This document shows, in pieces, positions 8,046 through 16,255 of a stretch of 64,000 nucleotides of DNA. The DNA comes from Methanoplanus endosymbiosus (GTDB lineage Archaea; Halobacteriota; Methanomicrobia; Methanomicrobiales; Methanomicrobiaceae). Made by a program: the position numbers and the translations under genes. Every line of letters begins with the position of its first letter. Within the stretch, counting starts at the first letter, position 1. The notes below the pieces were generated by a model. It saw only the letters and a program-made list of their open reading frames with translations. It did not search any database and was not told the DNA's origin. Where the stretch lies: contig NZ_CP096115.1 in assembly GCF_024662215.1 (NCBI RefSeq), positions 620,001-684,000 of the forward strand, given 5' to 3'.

Positions 8046-9110
8046 ATGGCTGCAAAAGATGATCTCGCGGTATTATTCGATGAAATATGCCGGAATATGA
8101 AGAAAAACAGTATTGCTGTGGATAGCTTAAAGAGGATCAGCTATGGCATACAGTTTAAAATGAATATAAACGGTAGTCCGGAGAATATGAGAATTTATCA
8201 GAATGGCAAAGGAATTATAAAATACGATTATTCTCAGATCAAAAGAAAGGAATACCTGCCAATGGTAAGAGAAATTATCGAGGAGAGCAATGAACCCGGC
8301 TCTTTTACAGGGAAGATGAGGGGGAATATCCAGTCAAATTTTGATAAGTTCGCAGATGCCGGTAACAATTCTGCACATATTAATTCATCAGGAGAACTCC
8401 GTATTGCAGGATCTGGTTTGAATCAACGTGAGCGTAACAGTGGCAGAGGTGAATACGACCTTGGTTATCCGGTTATAGGTACAGATGAATCCGGAAAAGG
8501 AGATTACTTTGGTCCTCTTGTCACTGCCGGAGTTCTTGTGGATGAAATTTCTGCACTTCAGCTGAAATTTCTTGGTGTTAAAGACAGCAAGGAGATGAAT
8601 GATTCCGACATTAAATTAATCTCCGGAAAGATACGTGAAGTCTGTAAGGGCAGATATGCTGTTACTGAAGTTATGCCGGAGAAGTATAATGAATTGTATT
8701 CTCGGTTCAGAGCAAAGAATGAAAACTTAAATGATCTGCTTGCATGTTGTCATGCCGAGGTTATCGAGGATATCTTATCCGGAAATATATGCAGAAAGGC
8801 CCTCGTTGATAAATTTGCGGATGACAGGGTTATTCTGGATAAACTACGCGGTAAGGGAAAGGAGATTGAGATCGTTCAGCTGAACAGGGCTGAGCAGAAC
8901 ATTGCAGTTGCAGCAGCATCCATTCTTGCAAGATCGGTATTTGTTGAAGGCATGGAGAGACTCTCTGAGGAGTACAGTATCATGCTGCCAAAGGGTGCAT
9001 CGCCGGCTGTAATTGCTGCCGGAAAAAAATTTGTTTTCAGATATGGAAAATCAGATCTGAAAAAAGTAGCCAAAGTTCATTTTAAGACTACAGGACAGAT
9101 TGTCTCATAG
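8046..9110 (+). CDS. rnhC: Ribonuclease HIII
   Basis: The enzyme cleaves the RNA strand of RNA-DNA hybrids. The RNase HII/HIII catalytic block is present: GTDESGKGDYFGPL (Asp147 and Glu148 from the chosen start), then GVKDSKEM (Asp180), with the last acidic residue near VDKFAD. A long N-terminal extension (MAAKDDLAVLFDE, IKYDYSQIK) corresponds to the TBP-like substrate-binding domain that marks type HIII and separates it from HII. ATG 8046 is preferred over the GTG/ATG seven codons upstream because of TATA-box spacing. RNase HIII is mainly bacterial but occurs in some methanogens. Confidence 0.9.
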   Translation: MAAKDDLAVLFDEICRNMKKNSIAVDSLKRISYGIQFKMNINGSPENMRIYQNGKGIIKYDYSQIKRKEYLPMVREIIEESNEPGSFTGKMRGNIQSNFDKFADAGNNSAHINSSGELRIAGSGLNQRERNSGRGEYDLGYPVIGTDESGKGDYFGPLVTAGVLVDEISALQLKFLGVKDSKEMNDSDIKLISGKIREVCKGRYAVTEVMPEKYNELYSRFRAKNENLNDLLACCHAEVIEDILSGNICRKALVDKFADDRVILDKLRGKGKEIEIVQLNRAEQNIAVAAASILARSVFVEGMERLSEEYSIMLPKGASPAVIAAGKKFVFRYGKSDLKKVAKVHFKTTGQIVS

Positions 9111-9124
9111 GTAGTATTATCCGG

Positions 9125-9283
9125 CTATTTACTCATCATTGTCGTTCCGCATTCCGGGCACTTAGTCTCCCTGCATGGAACTCCCCTTATTTTGTCTGTT
9201 TCATAACCACAGTCCGGACAGATACATTTTGTCGGTGCATCTCCCCTTCTCTGCCTTCCATACTGCTGATTTTTATCGACCAT
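9125..9283 (-). CDS. Small double-CxxC zinc-ribbon protein, 52 aa
   Basis: A 52-codon frame on the minus strand begins at ATG 9283, with a good AGAGGT ribosome binding site about 8 nt upstream, and ends at TAG 9125. The protein has an N-terminal basic patch (YGRQRRGDAP) followed by CICPDCGYE, a GVPC loop and KCPECGTTM. These Cys pairs form one or two rubredoxin-knuckle-like metal sites. Tiny proteins of this pattern are common in methanogens with no assigned function. It is convergent with RNase HIII, with 14 nt between stops. Confidence 0.8.
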   Translation of the reverse strand: MVDKNQQYGRQRRGDAPTKCICPDCGYETDKIRGVPCRETKCPECGTTMMSK

Positions 9284-9526
9284 TTAAGTTACCTCTCTTC
9301 TGGATTGATTTTTGATAGGATATATTTTTTGGTGATTAAATGCAGTAACTCATGATATTTTCAGGCCAGGACCACTATAACTCTGAATTTTATTATAATC
9401 CTCAGAAATTATCGGATAATGTCAAACTGATTCCGGCACTGGCATATAATAAATAAGTCAGTGAGCTGCTGAAAATTGTAAATGTAAATAGTAAATATTT
9501 ACTGCTTCAAGTTTAAAATCACAGCT
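9284..9526. promoter_or_regulatory. Promoter region of the CMD-family gene with a palindrome
   Basis: No gene is present. A perfect 14-bp palindrome, AGTAAATATTTACT, lies at 9490-9503, 23 nt before the ATG at 9527, and overlaps a run of GTAAAT half-sites (9479-9500). Its position near the expected TATA or start-site area suggests an operator for a repressor. Confidence 0.4.
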
Positions 9527-9937
9527 ATGAATGATAAATCAAAGAAAGCCATAGAGGAATTTCTAAGCAGCAGAGATGATATAAGTGCTGAAATACTTGA
9601 AGAGTCAAAGGAGTTCTTTGGCAGAGTTCCCTTTATCCTTGATATACTTAAGGAAAGACCTAAATCTTTTGTTTTCAACACGCTTGGTGATTTTGAGACC
9701 TTAAGACCAAAGAGCCTTGATGATGCCACAGCAGAACTTATTTGTGTTGCATCCGCAACCGCACTCGGTGCAACCGCCTGCCTTAAAGTCCATATCGGTG
9801 CTGCACTGAAAGCCGGTGCAACAATGGATCAGGTGCTTGATGCAATTATGATTCCGGCTGCACTTGGAAGAACATCAATTCTTGCACCATCCTTAAGAGT
9901 TTTTAAAGAGTGCAGGGATAACGAAATGTATGAATAA
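9527..9937 (+). CDS. Carboxymuconolactone decarboxylase (AhpD-like) family protein
   Basis: The 136-residue all-helical protein carries the CMD family core (AELICVASATALGATACLKVHIGAALKAG split across residues 65-95, then a GATMDQVLDAI helix). AhpD-type members use CxxCxxxH for peroxide-linked thiol chemistry. Here the first Cys position is Ala (ATACLKVH), so only the second Cys and the His remain and disulfide cycling as in AhpD is not expected. The gene has its own promoter with a palindromic operator candidate at 9490-9503. The role is unassigned. Confidence 0.8.
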   Translation: MNDKSKKAIEEFLSSRDDISAEILEESKEFFGRVPFILDILKERPKSFVFNTLGDFETLRPKSLDDATAELICVASATALGATACLKVHIGAALKAGATMDQVLDAIMIPAALGRTSILAPSLRVFKECRDNEMYE

Positions 9938-9947
9938 TTGTCGGTGA

Positions 9948-10151
9948 AGTTTTCCGGAAAGGAAATGGCATCCGGGACTGTTAAGGGATGAATTCCGGGA
10001 TGGGAGGAGATATTTTGAATACAGTTATAAAGCCGGAAAGTCTGCCGGATCAAATTATCCTGTATGTGGCATATGTATTGCTGCATGCCCGTGGACACAG
10101 AAATATATCAGAAAATCCATGAATAACTGTGATAGTTGCTTAAGGGGATGA
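9948..10151 (+). pseudogene. Remnant of the C-terminus of a 4Fe-4S protein
   Basis: A frame without a usable start runs from 9948 to TGA 10149-10151. It encodes EFRDGRRYFEYS, then VCGICIAACPWTQKYI and NCDSCLRG. The CxxCxxxCPW pattern with a downstream CxxC matches the C-terminal dicluster region of 4Fe-4S proteins related to QueG or reductive dehalogenases. No upstream body of such a gene exists between here and the CMD gene, which ends at 9937. This looks like the tail of a deleted gene. Confidence 0.55.
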
Positions 10152-10186
10152 AGCAGGAAGCATATGATCTTTAGCTCATATGTAGT

Positions 10187-11953
10187 TCACTTTGCTTCTC
10201 TCCAGTTTCTCTGAGGCACGGTTATCTCAAAACGGACACCATTTCCTACAGTTCCATTTTCAGTTATGGTGATTTCAGTGATATCAAAGATTTCCCTGGA
10301 AAGGAAGAGGCCAAGGCCGGTATTTTCACCAAATCCCTGGTTAAATATCTCATCTTTGATGTCTTCAGGAATTCCTCTGCCATCGTCTTCAACAATTATT
10401 TTACCTTTTCCTGAATTATCTGTGAAACATGAGACCTGTATTTCAGTAATTTCTCCGCCATGCCTGAATGAATTTTCAAAGAGGTTATAAAATATCTTTT
10501 CAAGCATGATGTCTGCCAGAACTTCAAAATTATCTCTGCATGACGTGAATGTAATGCCCTCATAATCAAGAAGGCTGAATGATTTGCAGGAGACTTCCCT
10601 GACATTCTGCCATACAGGTTCTTTAAGGCCCAGACTCTGGTAATCTTTGGCAAACTCAATCTGGGCCTGAATTTTTTCTACTGCTGAGAATATTATATCC
10701 AGATTTTCGGATGCTGTACTGTGTTCTTTACATTCATCCCTTAACAGTTCAAGGAAAAGGGTTACTCCGGTAATCTGGTTTAATATATCATGCCTTGTTA
10801 TTCCGGACAGGAGGTTTAACTTTTTGTTTGCGGTCTTCAGTGCTTCCTGGTAACTTTTTCTCTCCGTAATGTCCATTATTATGCCGATAATTCTTAATGG
10901 TCTGCCATTCTCCCATTTAACGATCTTACCTATCGCATGCACCCAGATGAGATGCCTGTCCTTTGTAAGGTTGCGGAATTCGGCCTCGTAATAGTCACTC
11001 TTTTTATTGAGGTGCTTCTTAAATGATCTATTGAGTATTTCCATATCTTCCGGAAAGATATTCCTTCTCATCAGTTCAGGATCGCTTTTTATCTCTTCGG
11101 CTGTATATCCGTATATTTTTGAATACTGGTCATTAATCTCTATATTTCCGGTTGAATAATTCCAGTCCCAGACTCCAAGCTTTGTGCTTTTAAGAGCAAT
11201 ATCAAACCTTTCTTCTGATTCGGCAAGTTTTATCTCAGCATTTTTGAGATTAGTGACATCATTGAAGGTTATTACAATCTCATTGGATGACAGTTTATAG
11301 ATGTAATGATCCCTCCAGCCCGGAATGTTGGTGCTGCTGTAGTATCTTGCAGGTATTCTCAGTGGTTTTTCTGATTGAAATACCATATTTATCTCCGGGA
11401 TTAGGTGCATAAATGAATATTCTTTCTTTAAATCTGTTATCAGTTTTCCTTTAATTTCTTCCGGAATAAAACCCTCAATCTCTCCTGCTGAGAAATTTGT
11501 CTGATCTATTATATACTCTGATTTTTTTTCTTCCGGTTTTAATATACAGACTCCGCTGCTCATATTGTTTAGCAGTTCACGAAATCTGGAGTCACTTTTT
11601 GATACTGTGGTCAATAATTCAGCTTCTTTTCCGGCAAGGATCGCCACAACAAGAGATATTCCTATGAATACACAGAATCTGATCAGTGCATGTATAAACA
11701 GTTCATTGCTGTATGTTGTGTAACTGAGTACAAAGAGGAGGTAAATGAAGCTTAGAAATAATGAATAGACTAAACCTTTTCTTAAATACCAGTATGATGA
11801 GAGTATTATTGGTATGTAATAGAGGTGCGGAAATACTGCAAAGAGATTTTCATTTAAGGATATGAAACTAACTAAAATACAAAGAGCGGATGAAATTATT
11901 ATTGTTGTTATTTTAAGTATTTCAATCAGATTTTTCATATATCTGCCCGCCAT
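10187..11953 (-). CDS. Membrane-bound PAS sensor histidine kinase
   Basis: The 588-residue kinase starts with four or five membrane segments within the first 105 residues (ITTIIISSALCILVSFI, HLYYIPIILSSYWYL, ALIRFCVFIGISLVVAILAG). Two PAS domains follow at about 120-235 and 245-365, the second ending IIGIIMDITERKS. The phospho-acceptor helix is GITRHDILNQITG near residue 390. The ATP-binding domain has the N box (NLFENSFRHGG), G1 (VEDDGRGIP) and G2 (GENTGLGLFL). It would autophosphorylate and pass phosphate to a receiver; the stand-alone receiver at 12703 is the nearest candidate. Met6 (11938) is an alternative start. Confidence 0.9.
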   Translation of the reverse strand: MAGRYMKNLIEILKITTIIISSALCILVSFISLNENLFAVFPHLYYIPIILSSYWYLRKGLVYSLFLSFIYLLFVLSYTTYSNELFIHALIRFCVFIGISLVVAILAGKEAELLTTVSKSDSRFRELLNNMSSGVCILKPEEKKSEYIIDQTNFSAGEIEGFIPEEIKGKLITDLKKEYSFMHLIPEINMVFQSEKPLRIPARYYSSTNIPGWRDHYIYKLSSNEIVITFNDVTNLKNAEIKLAESEERFDIALKSTKLGVWDWNYSTGNIEINDQYSKIYGYTAEEIKSDPELMRRNIFPEDMEILNRSFKKHLNKKSDYYEAEFRNLTKDRHLIWVHAIGKIVKWENGRPLRIIGIIMDITERKSYQEALKTANKKLNLLSGITRHDILNQITGVTLFLELLRDECKEHSTASENLDIIFSAVEKIQAQIEFAKDYQSLGLKEPVWQNVREVSCKSFSLLDYEGITFTSCRDNFEVLADIMLEKIFYNLFENSFRHGGEITEIQVSCFTDNSGKGKIIVEDDGRGIPEDIKDEIFNQGFGENTGLGLFLSREIFDITEITITENGTVGNGVRFEITVPQRNWREAK

Positions 11954-11982
11954 TTATAGTTAGTATTTACACTGGATTACTG

Positions 11983-12480
11983 TTATTTTATTGATTTATC
12001 TGCGTGGGTTATTATGTGGGATGCTTCTTTTAAAATTATTTTTTCCATTGCAAGTTTTACTGCGGCATTTGATCCCGGTATGCAGAATACTGCTTTTTTA
12101 TCAATAATTCCTGCGGTTGCCCTTGAGAGTATGGCTCTTGTACCTACATCGTCAAAACTTTTAAGCCGGAAATATTCTCCGAATCCGTCCAGTTTTTTCT
12201 GAAAGTGTGGTTCTATAGCTTCTATTGTGCAGTCATCCGGAGTTATACCTGTTCCTCCGTTAAATACAATGAAATTAGAGGATTCAAGTGCTTTTTTGAG
12301 TGATTTTATGATCTCTTCTTCAATGTCCGGGACTATATCATAGTAGTTCACGTCTATACTATGAAGTTTAAAGAGTTCACAGATTATTTTTCCACTTGTG
12401 TCAGTATCTTTGTTTCTGGTTGTTGAAACAGTGATCACACCTGCATTTATTGCAACATTGGAAATATGTGATGAGTCCAT
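11983..12480 (-). CDS. moaB: MoaB/MogA-family molybdopterin adenylyltransferase
   Basis: The protein adenylylates molybdopterin before metal insertion, for the tungsten or molybdenum cofactor of formylmethanofuran and formate dehydrogenases. At 165 residues it has the family motifs VITVSTTRN near the N-terminus, FNGGTGITPDD in the middle, GTRAILSRATAG, and FCIPGSNAAVKLAMEKII at the C-terminus. It lies directly upstream of the histidine kinase with about 30 nt between them, which may be incidental. Together with the WtpA-like protein at 59419 it indicates use of Mo/W enzymes. Confidence 0.92.
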   Translation of the reverse strand: MDSSHISNVAINAGVITVSTTRNKDTDTSGKIICELFKLHSIDVNYYDIVPDIEEEIIKSLKKALESSNFIVFNGGTGITPDDCTIEAIEPHFQKKLDGFGEYFRLKSFDDVGTRAILSRATAGIIDKKAVFCIPGSNAAVKLAMEKIILKEASHIITHADKSIK

Positions 12481-12702
12481 GGTACAGATATTGGTTTTTA
12501 GTTATAATTACTTTTTTAGTTGATGGCAGGACATTATGAATATCATTTATGAGAATCATTTAATTTGTATTTTTTATCATTGTAGGGATTTAGTGCCTTA
12601 TTTGTTTTTATTTGCAAATTATTCCGGACATTCATTTTTTTAAAATATGAATAATTTTAAGTATTATGTTGTGTATATGTGGGATGTAAACGGATTGTTA
12701 AT

Positions 12703-13095
12703 ATGATTAGTTCTGAAATGCCACTGAATAAAAAGATACTTATTGCGGAAGATGAGGCAATTGTTGCTATGGGGATACAGGATACCCTGAAATCTTTTGG
12801 TTATGGCATTTCCGGGATTGTACAGAGTGGTGAAGAAGTTTTCAGACATCTTGCTGAAGAAAAACCTGATCTTTTAATTATGGACATTAATCTTAAGGGC
12901 AATCTTAATGGCATTGAAACGGCTGAAAAGATCAAATCTGATTTTGACATCCCGGTTATTTTTCTGACAGCCTATTCAAAAGATGAAATTTTAAGGAAAT
13001 TTTCCAAGCATGAACCCTTCAGACATCTCAATAAGCCATGCAGGCCATCTGATCTATTTGATGAGGTTGAATCTGCTATAGCAGATTCCGGCTGA
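12703..13095 (+). CDS. Stand-alone response regulator receiver domain
   Basis: A single CheY-like domain without an output domain. Acidic pocket ED(E) follows KILIAEDEA, the phospho-acceptor Asp is in LLIMDINLKG, the switch Thr is in VIFLTAYS and the Lys is in HLNKPC. The frame can also start at GTG 12679, but ATG 12703 or 12718 is more plausible. It diverges from moaB and the histidine kinase at 10187-11953, its likely partner. The Asn-rich MDINLKGNLNGIETA segment is typical of methanogen receivers linked to PAS kinases. Confidence 0.88.
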   Translation: MISSEMPLNKKILIAEDEAIVAMGIQDTLKSFGYGISGIVQSGEEVFRHLAEEKPDLLIMDINLKGNLNGIETAEKIKSDFDIPVIFLTAYSKDEILRKFSKHEPFRHLNKPCRPSDLFDEVESAIADSG

Positions 13096-13105
13096 ATGAC
13101 ATACC

Positions 13106-13125
13106 CTCATGACTGAAGTCGTGGG
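13106..13125. repeat. IS200/IS605-type terminal hairpin, orphan
   Basis: The sequence CTCATGACTGAAGTCGTGGG folds into a 9-bp stem, with two G.T pairs and a GA loop. It is flanked by ACC on the left and CTTCCTGC on the right. This closely resembles the subterminal hairpins of IS200/IS605/IS1341-type elements in methanogens. No tnpA or tnpB reading frame lies next to it, so it would be an orphan end or a non-autonomous remnant. Confidence 0.4.
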
Positions 13126-13237
13126 CTTCCTGCCTGCTGTCTCTGTAGTTTTCCTATGGATTATTTCCGGAAGTCCGTTTTTTTCTGACTCTTAATGTAT
13201 AATCTTTTTATATCTGGGTGACATAAAAAAAGATAAC

Positions 13238-13900
13238 ATGGATGGTCGGGGTTTTTACTTAGTTATTATTTTAACGATATTTTCAGTTATGATTACATGC
13301 GGCTGTACCGAACTTCCGGAAGAGATTGAGGAGACTTTTCTGGCCCCTCCTCCAACAGGCACAATTACTCCGCCTCCGACTCCCGCAGAATATATTCCTG
13401 TGTATGTGAATTACTCAACGCCAGTTCCAACTCCCATTCCTGAGGCCAGGCCGACTTACACCAATCCTCCGGAAGATATGGGAGTTAAGATAAATTATTC
13501 TCTGATCTATGATTCTACCCATCATTTCAAAGGGGACGTTATATCTTTTGACTATGATCTCATTTATCCGCCCATGATAATTGAATATGATGCAACAACA
13601 GTAGGAATCTCTGATACAAAGAGTGGCAAAAGTCAGTTTGGAGATAAGGACAGTTATTCCGTGACTACAACAAATCCAAATCCGGCTGCATTTTATTATA
13701 TACGTGTATATGATGACTGCTCCGGCGAGCTGATTAAAGAAACCGGAATTGATCAGTTTGCAAAGCTTAGCCAGAGAGGGGAAATGAAAATATTCGCACC
13801 CGGAAAGATGCATATTGAATTATATGGCAATATTGCAGATGTCAAAACTAAGATCCATGTCGCGCCCGATAACATAAATGCAACATCTGCACCCTGCTGA
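13238..13900 (+). CDS. Secreted lipoprotein with Pro/Thr-rich linker, unknown function
   Basis: The 220-residue protein has a hydrophobic signal (FYLVIILTIFSVMI) ending in a lipobox-like TCGC, so it is probably lipid-anchored at Cys23 or nearby. Residues 35-75 are a Pro/Thr-rich spacer (APPPTGTITPPPTP, STPVPTPIPEARPTY) typical of archaeal surface lipoproteins. The rest is a beta-rich domain (VKINYSLIYDS, KMHIELYGNIADVKTKIHVAP). I do not recognise its family. It has its own promoter area (TTTTTATATC at about 13203-13212). Confidence 0.75.
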   Translation: MDGRGFYLVIILTIFSVMITCGCTELPEEIEETFLAPPPTGTITPPPTPAEYIPVYVNYSTPVPTPIPEARPTYTNPPEDMGVKINYSLIYDSTHHFKGDVISFDYDLIYPPMIIEYDATTVGISDTKSGKSQFGDKDSYSVTTTNPNPAAFYYIRVYDDCSGELIKETGIDQFAKLSQRGEMKIFAPGKMHIELYGNIADVKTKIHVAPDNINATSAPC

Positions 13901-14055
13901 AAATCCAGAATTTTATTTTTTTCAGGCACACATATCGCCGATTGACTGCTTAATTTTGAAACAGACCACACATTGGCATTTTACAATGACCAATTTAATT
14001 TCGGCAGACATATATGTGAGATGATCCAATGTATGTAGGCAACTCTAATGTGAGT

Positions 14056-14127
14056 GTCCCGATAGGGTAGTGGATATCCTAGAAGCTTGCGGAGCTTTTG
14101 ACCCGGGTTCGAGTCCCGGTCGGGGCG
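14056..14127 (+). tRNA. tRNA-Arg (anticodon GCG)
   Basis: The 72-nt cloverleaf has acceptor GTCCCGA paired with TCGGGGC (one G.T pair) and discriminator G. The anticodon stem is GAAGC/GCTTT with loop TTGCGGA (anticodon GCG), and the T arm is CCGGGTTCGAGTCCCGG. It is nearly identical in the D and anticodon arms to tRNA-Arg(CCG) at 2485 on the other strand, so the two arose by duplication. Confidence 0.95.
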
Positions 14128-14338
14128 TATCTAAAAACGTTCAACCCTCTTTTTTACAGATTCACTTATCTGAGATCAGTTCTGTATTTTTAGTTTATTC
14201 CTCAAAATTTGGATATGATACAATTGTCCGGAGATGGATAGTGAATATTCATCAGTATTTTTGGGTTAATCCGGAGATAGGAGTGTGTACAATACATTAT
14301 GCTTATTGCATTTTGCCAATATACTAACAGTAGTTAAT

Positions 14339-15511
14339 ATGAAAATTCGGGATTTTACCAGGAGAGGCGGCAGACAGAAAAATATTCCAAATTGTGTACC
14401 GAATGTTACAGAAAGCCCTGTTTTAAGGAATATAATTGTATTTTGTCTTCTGATTGCAGCACTTTCTTTTGCCGGGTGTATATCAGCAGACTTAGCTGAT
14501 GACAGTCAGAAATATCCGGGAATATCATATGAAGGCAGTCCGGAATATGAAGAATCACTTTATGATTTTAAATTCCGGGACAATATAGCCTCATTAAATA
14601 TTCCGGTTGACAGCAATCTCTACAATACTGCAAAAAATACAGATAAAAGCGCTTATCTTACTGACGAAGAGAGCAGCACAAATGAGTGGTCAAAGGAATA
14701 TTATAAATCTTTCATAAATGACCCTGATCTTGAAGAGACATATGGATCTGTAATATCCGGACTTCAGGGCATCAAAACAGGAATGAATCTTGATGATGAC
14801 GGTTATGCAGAATTAATTACAGCTTTTGTCCAGTCCATACCCTATAAAACTGATAATGAAAACCCGGACCCAAAATTTCCGGTTGAGACAGTATATGAAA
14901 AGAGCGGGGACTGTGACGACAAGAGCATTCTTCTGGCAGGGCTTTTACAGAAGGAAGGTTATGACGTTGTTCTCTTTGAATTCATTGATGAAGAGCATAT
15001 GGGTGTCGGAATTCTCTCGCCAGGATGCGGATATGCAGGAACTGATTATGCCTACATCGAAGCAACAGATATAAATCTCATCGGGTGGCCTGATATTACT
15101 CTTGACGGTGACATAAAAATTACCGAAAAACCGTTTGTAATTCCGGTTGCGGGCGGAGATAAAGGATATGGCAAATGCAAAGAAGTAATGGCAATATATG
15201 AGAAATATCAGAATTCCGGGAATAAAATTGATGAACTCGAACCTGAGATTAGCAGACTGAAAAGAGAGACTGAGTCGCTCCATGCCGAAATTCTGACAAT
15301 GGATTCTGAGATGGAAGGGCTTGAGACTTCAGGGAAGGTTAAACGTTATAATGACCTTGTTCCGGAATACAACTCACTTGTTAAAGATTACCAGGCACTG
15401 AACTCAGAATATAAAGATATTCTGAATGAATATAATGGATATGTAGAGATTCACAATATGATCATTGATAATCAGCACGATCGTCAGGGACTTTATGAAT
15501 ATTTATTCTGA
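14339..15511 (+). CDS. Transglutaminase-like lipoprotein with C-terminal coiled coil
   Basis: From ATG 14339 (MKIRDFTRRGG) the protein has a late signal segment (NIIVFCLLIAALSFAGC) with a lipobox Cys. A transglutaminase-like cysteine-protease fold follows: KSGDCDDKSILLAGLL with the nucleophile Cys, and EEHMGVGIL with the His. The third residue is likely the Asp of AYIEATDINLIGWPD. After about residue 290 a long heptad region (ELEPEISRLKRETESLHAEI, LVPEYNSLVKDYQALNSEY) forms a coiled coil. It is probably a membrane-anchored extracytoplasmic enzyme or adaptor, and the C-terminal coil suggests oligomerisation. An upstream in-frame ATG (14285) is less likely. Confidence 0.8.
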   Translation: MKIRDFTRRGGRQKNIPNCVPNVTESPVLRNIIVFCLLIAALSFAGCISADLADDSQKYPGISYEGSPEYEESLYDFKFRDNIASLNIPVDSNLYNTAKNTDKSAYLTDEESSTNEWSKEYYKSFINDPDLEETYGSVISGLQGIKTGMNLDDDGYAELITAFVQSIPYKTDNENPDPKFPVETVYEKSGDCDDKSILLAGLLQKEGYDVVLFEFIDEEHMGVGILSPGCGYAGTDYAYIEATDINLIGWPDITLDGDIKITEKPFVIPVAGGDKGYGKCKEVMAIYEKYQNSGNKIDELEPEISRLKRETESLHAEILTMDSEMEGLETSGKVKRYNDLVPEYNSLVKDYQALNSEYKDILNEYNGYVEIHNMIIDNQHDRQGLYEYLF

Positions 15512-15679
15512 AAATACTGCCCCTGACAAATCTCTGAAAATTTTTAGCGGAAAATAATGAAGAATGGCCAAAATGCCGGAATTATTTTTATGGTGGATTT
15601 ATAATGGGATGTAATGTAACTTCTGTTTTTGGCCATTCGGACGTATCATCATTATTTTAACATTTAAAATGGGTAAATA
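15512..15679. terminator. Convergent intergenic region with a 12-bp inverted repeat
   Basis: A perfect inverted repeat, GAATGGCCAAAA (15562-15573) and TTTTGGCCATTC (15627-15638), frames a 53-nt AT-rich loop between two convergent genes. It may act as a bidirectional terminator or be the trace of an inserted element. No coding sequence is seen. Confidence 0.4.
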
Positions 15680-16084
15680 TTATTCTGCCGCTATCAGCTG
15701 ACAGACATCTATATTTAGATCATTGTGGATCTCTTTCAGGATTTCAACTGCAGTGTCGTAGTCACCTTCTGATATTAAAAGTCTGATCTCTGTAATATCA
15801 TATCCGTCTTTTTCAAGTTCTTCAAGGCACTCAAGAGGAGTTAGGGGGACTGTCGGATCACGTGGTCTTGGGGGGAGTTCTTTGTCAGTATATTCTTCTA
15901 CTAATTCTATTTCCTGAACAGAATCGGTGGTTTTTCCGGATATTTTCTTTAAAATACTGGTATTGGATGAAGCAGAGGCTTCCGAGTATTCAATTGCTGA
16001 TACTGTGGGAACTGCAAGGATCATTGCAAGCATCAGAAGTGATATACACCGGATAATCGTGCTTTTATTCTCTTTTCGTATCAT
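15680..16084 (-). CDS. Small exported protein, unknown function
   Basis: Starting from Met at 16084 (MIRKENKSTIIRC), the 134-residue protein has a classic signal peptide (ISLLMLAMILAVPTVSA). After it come a Ser-rich spacer, a Pro-rich spot (LPPRPRDPTVPLTP) and a C-terminal helical segment (EECLEELEKDG-like, EGDYDTAVEILKEIHND). The helix pair GYDITEIRLLISEGDYDTA resembles a tetratricopeptide-type half repeat. No family is recognised. The frame extends 21 codons further upstream, but that part reads poorly as protein. Confidence 0.65.
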   Translation of the reverse strand: MIRKENKSTIIRCISLLMLAMILAVPTVSAIEYSEASASSNTSILKKISGKTTDSVQEIELVEEYTDKELPPRPRDPTVPLTPLECLEELEKDGYDITEIRLLISEGDYDTAVEILKEIHNDLNIDVCQLIAAE

Positions 16085-16255
16085 ATTTTTATTTCCATAT
16101 ATTGTATTCTGACGAATCCACTCAGGGACTCTATTAAAAAAAGGCATTATAAGGATATAAATGCATAAAACACTGATGTTTATATGAGTTAACCGGAATG
16201 TTATATGCCGGGATTAAAATGGTTGCAGTTTTTTTATTCCTTCAGCCATAATTTC

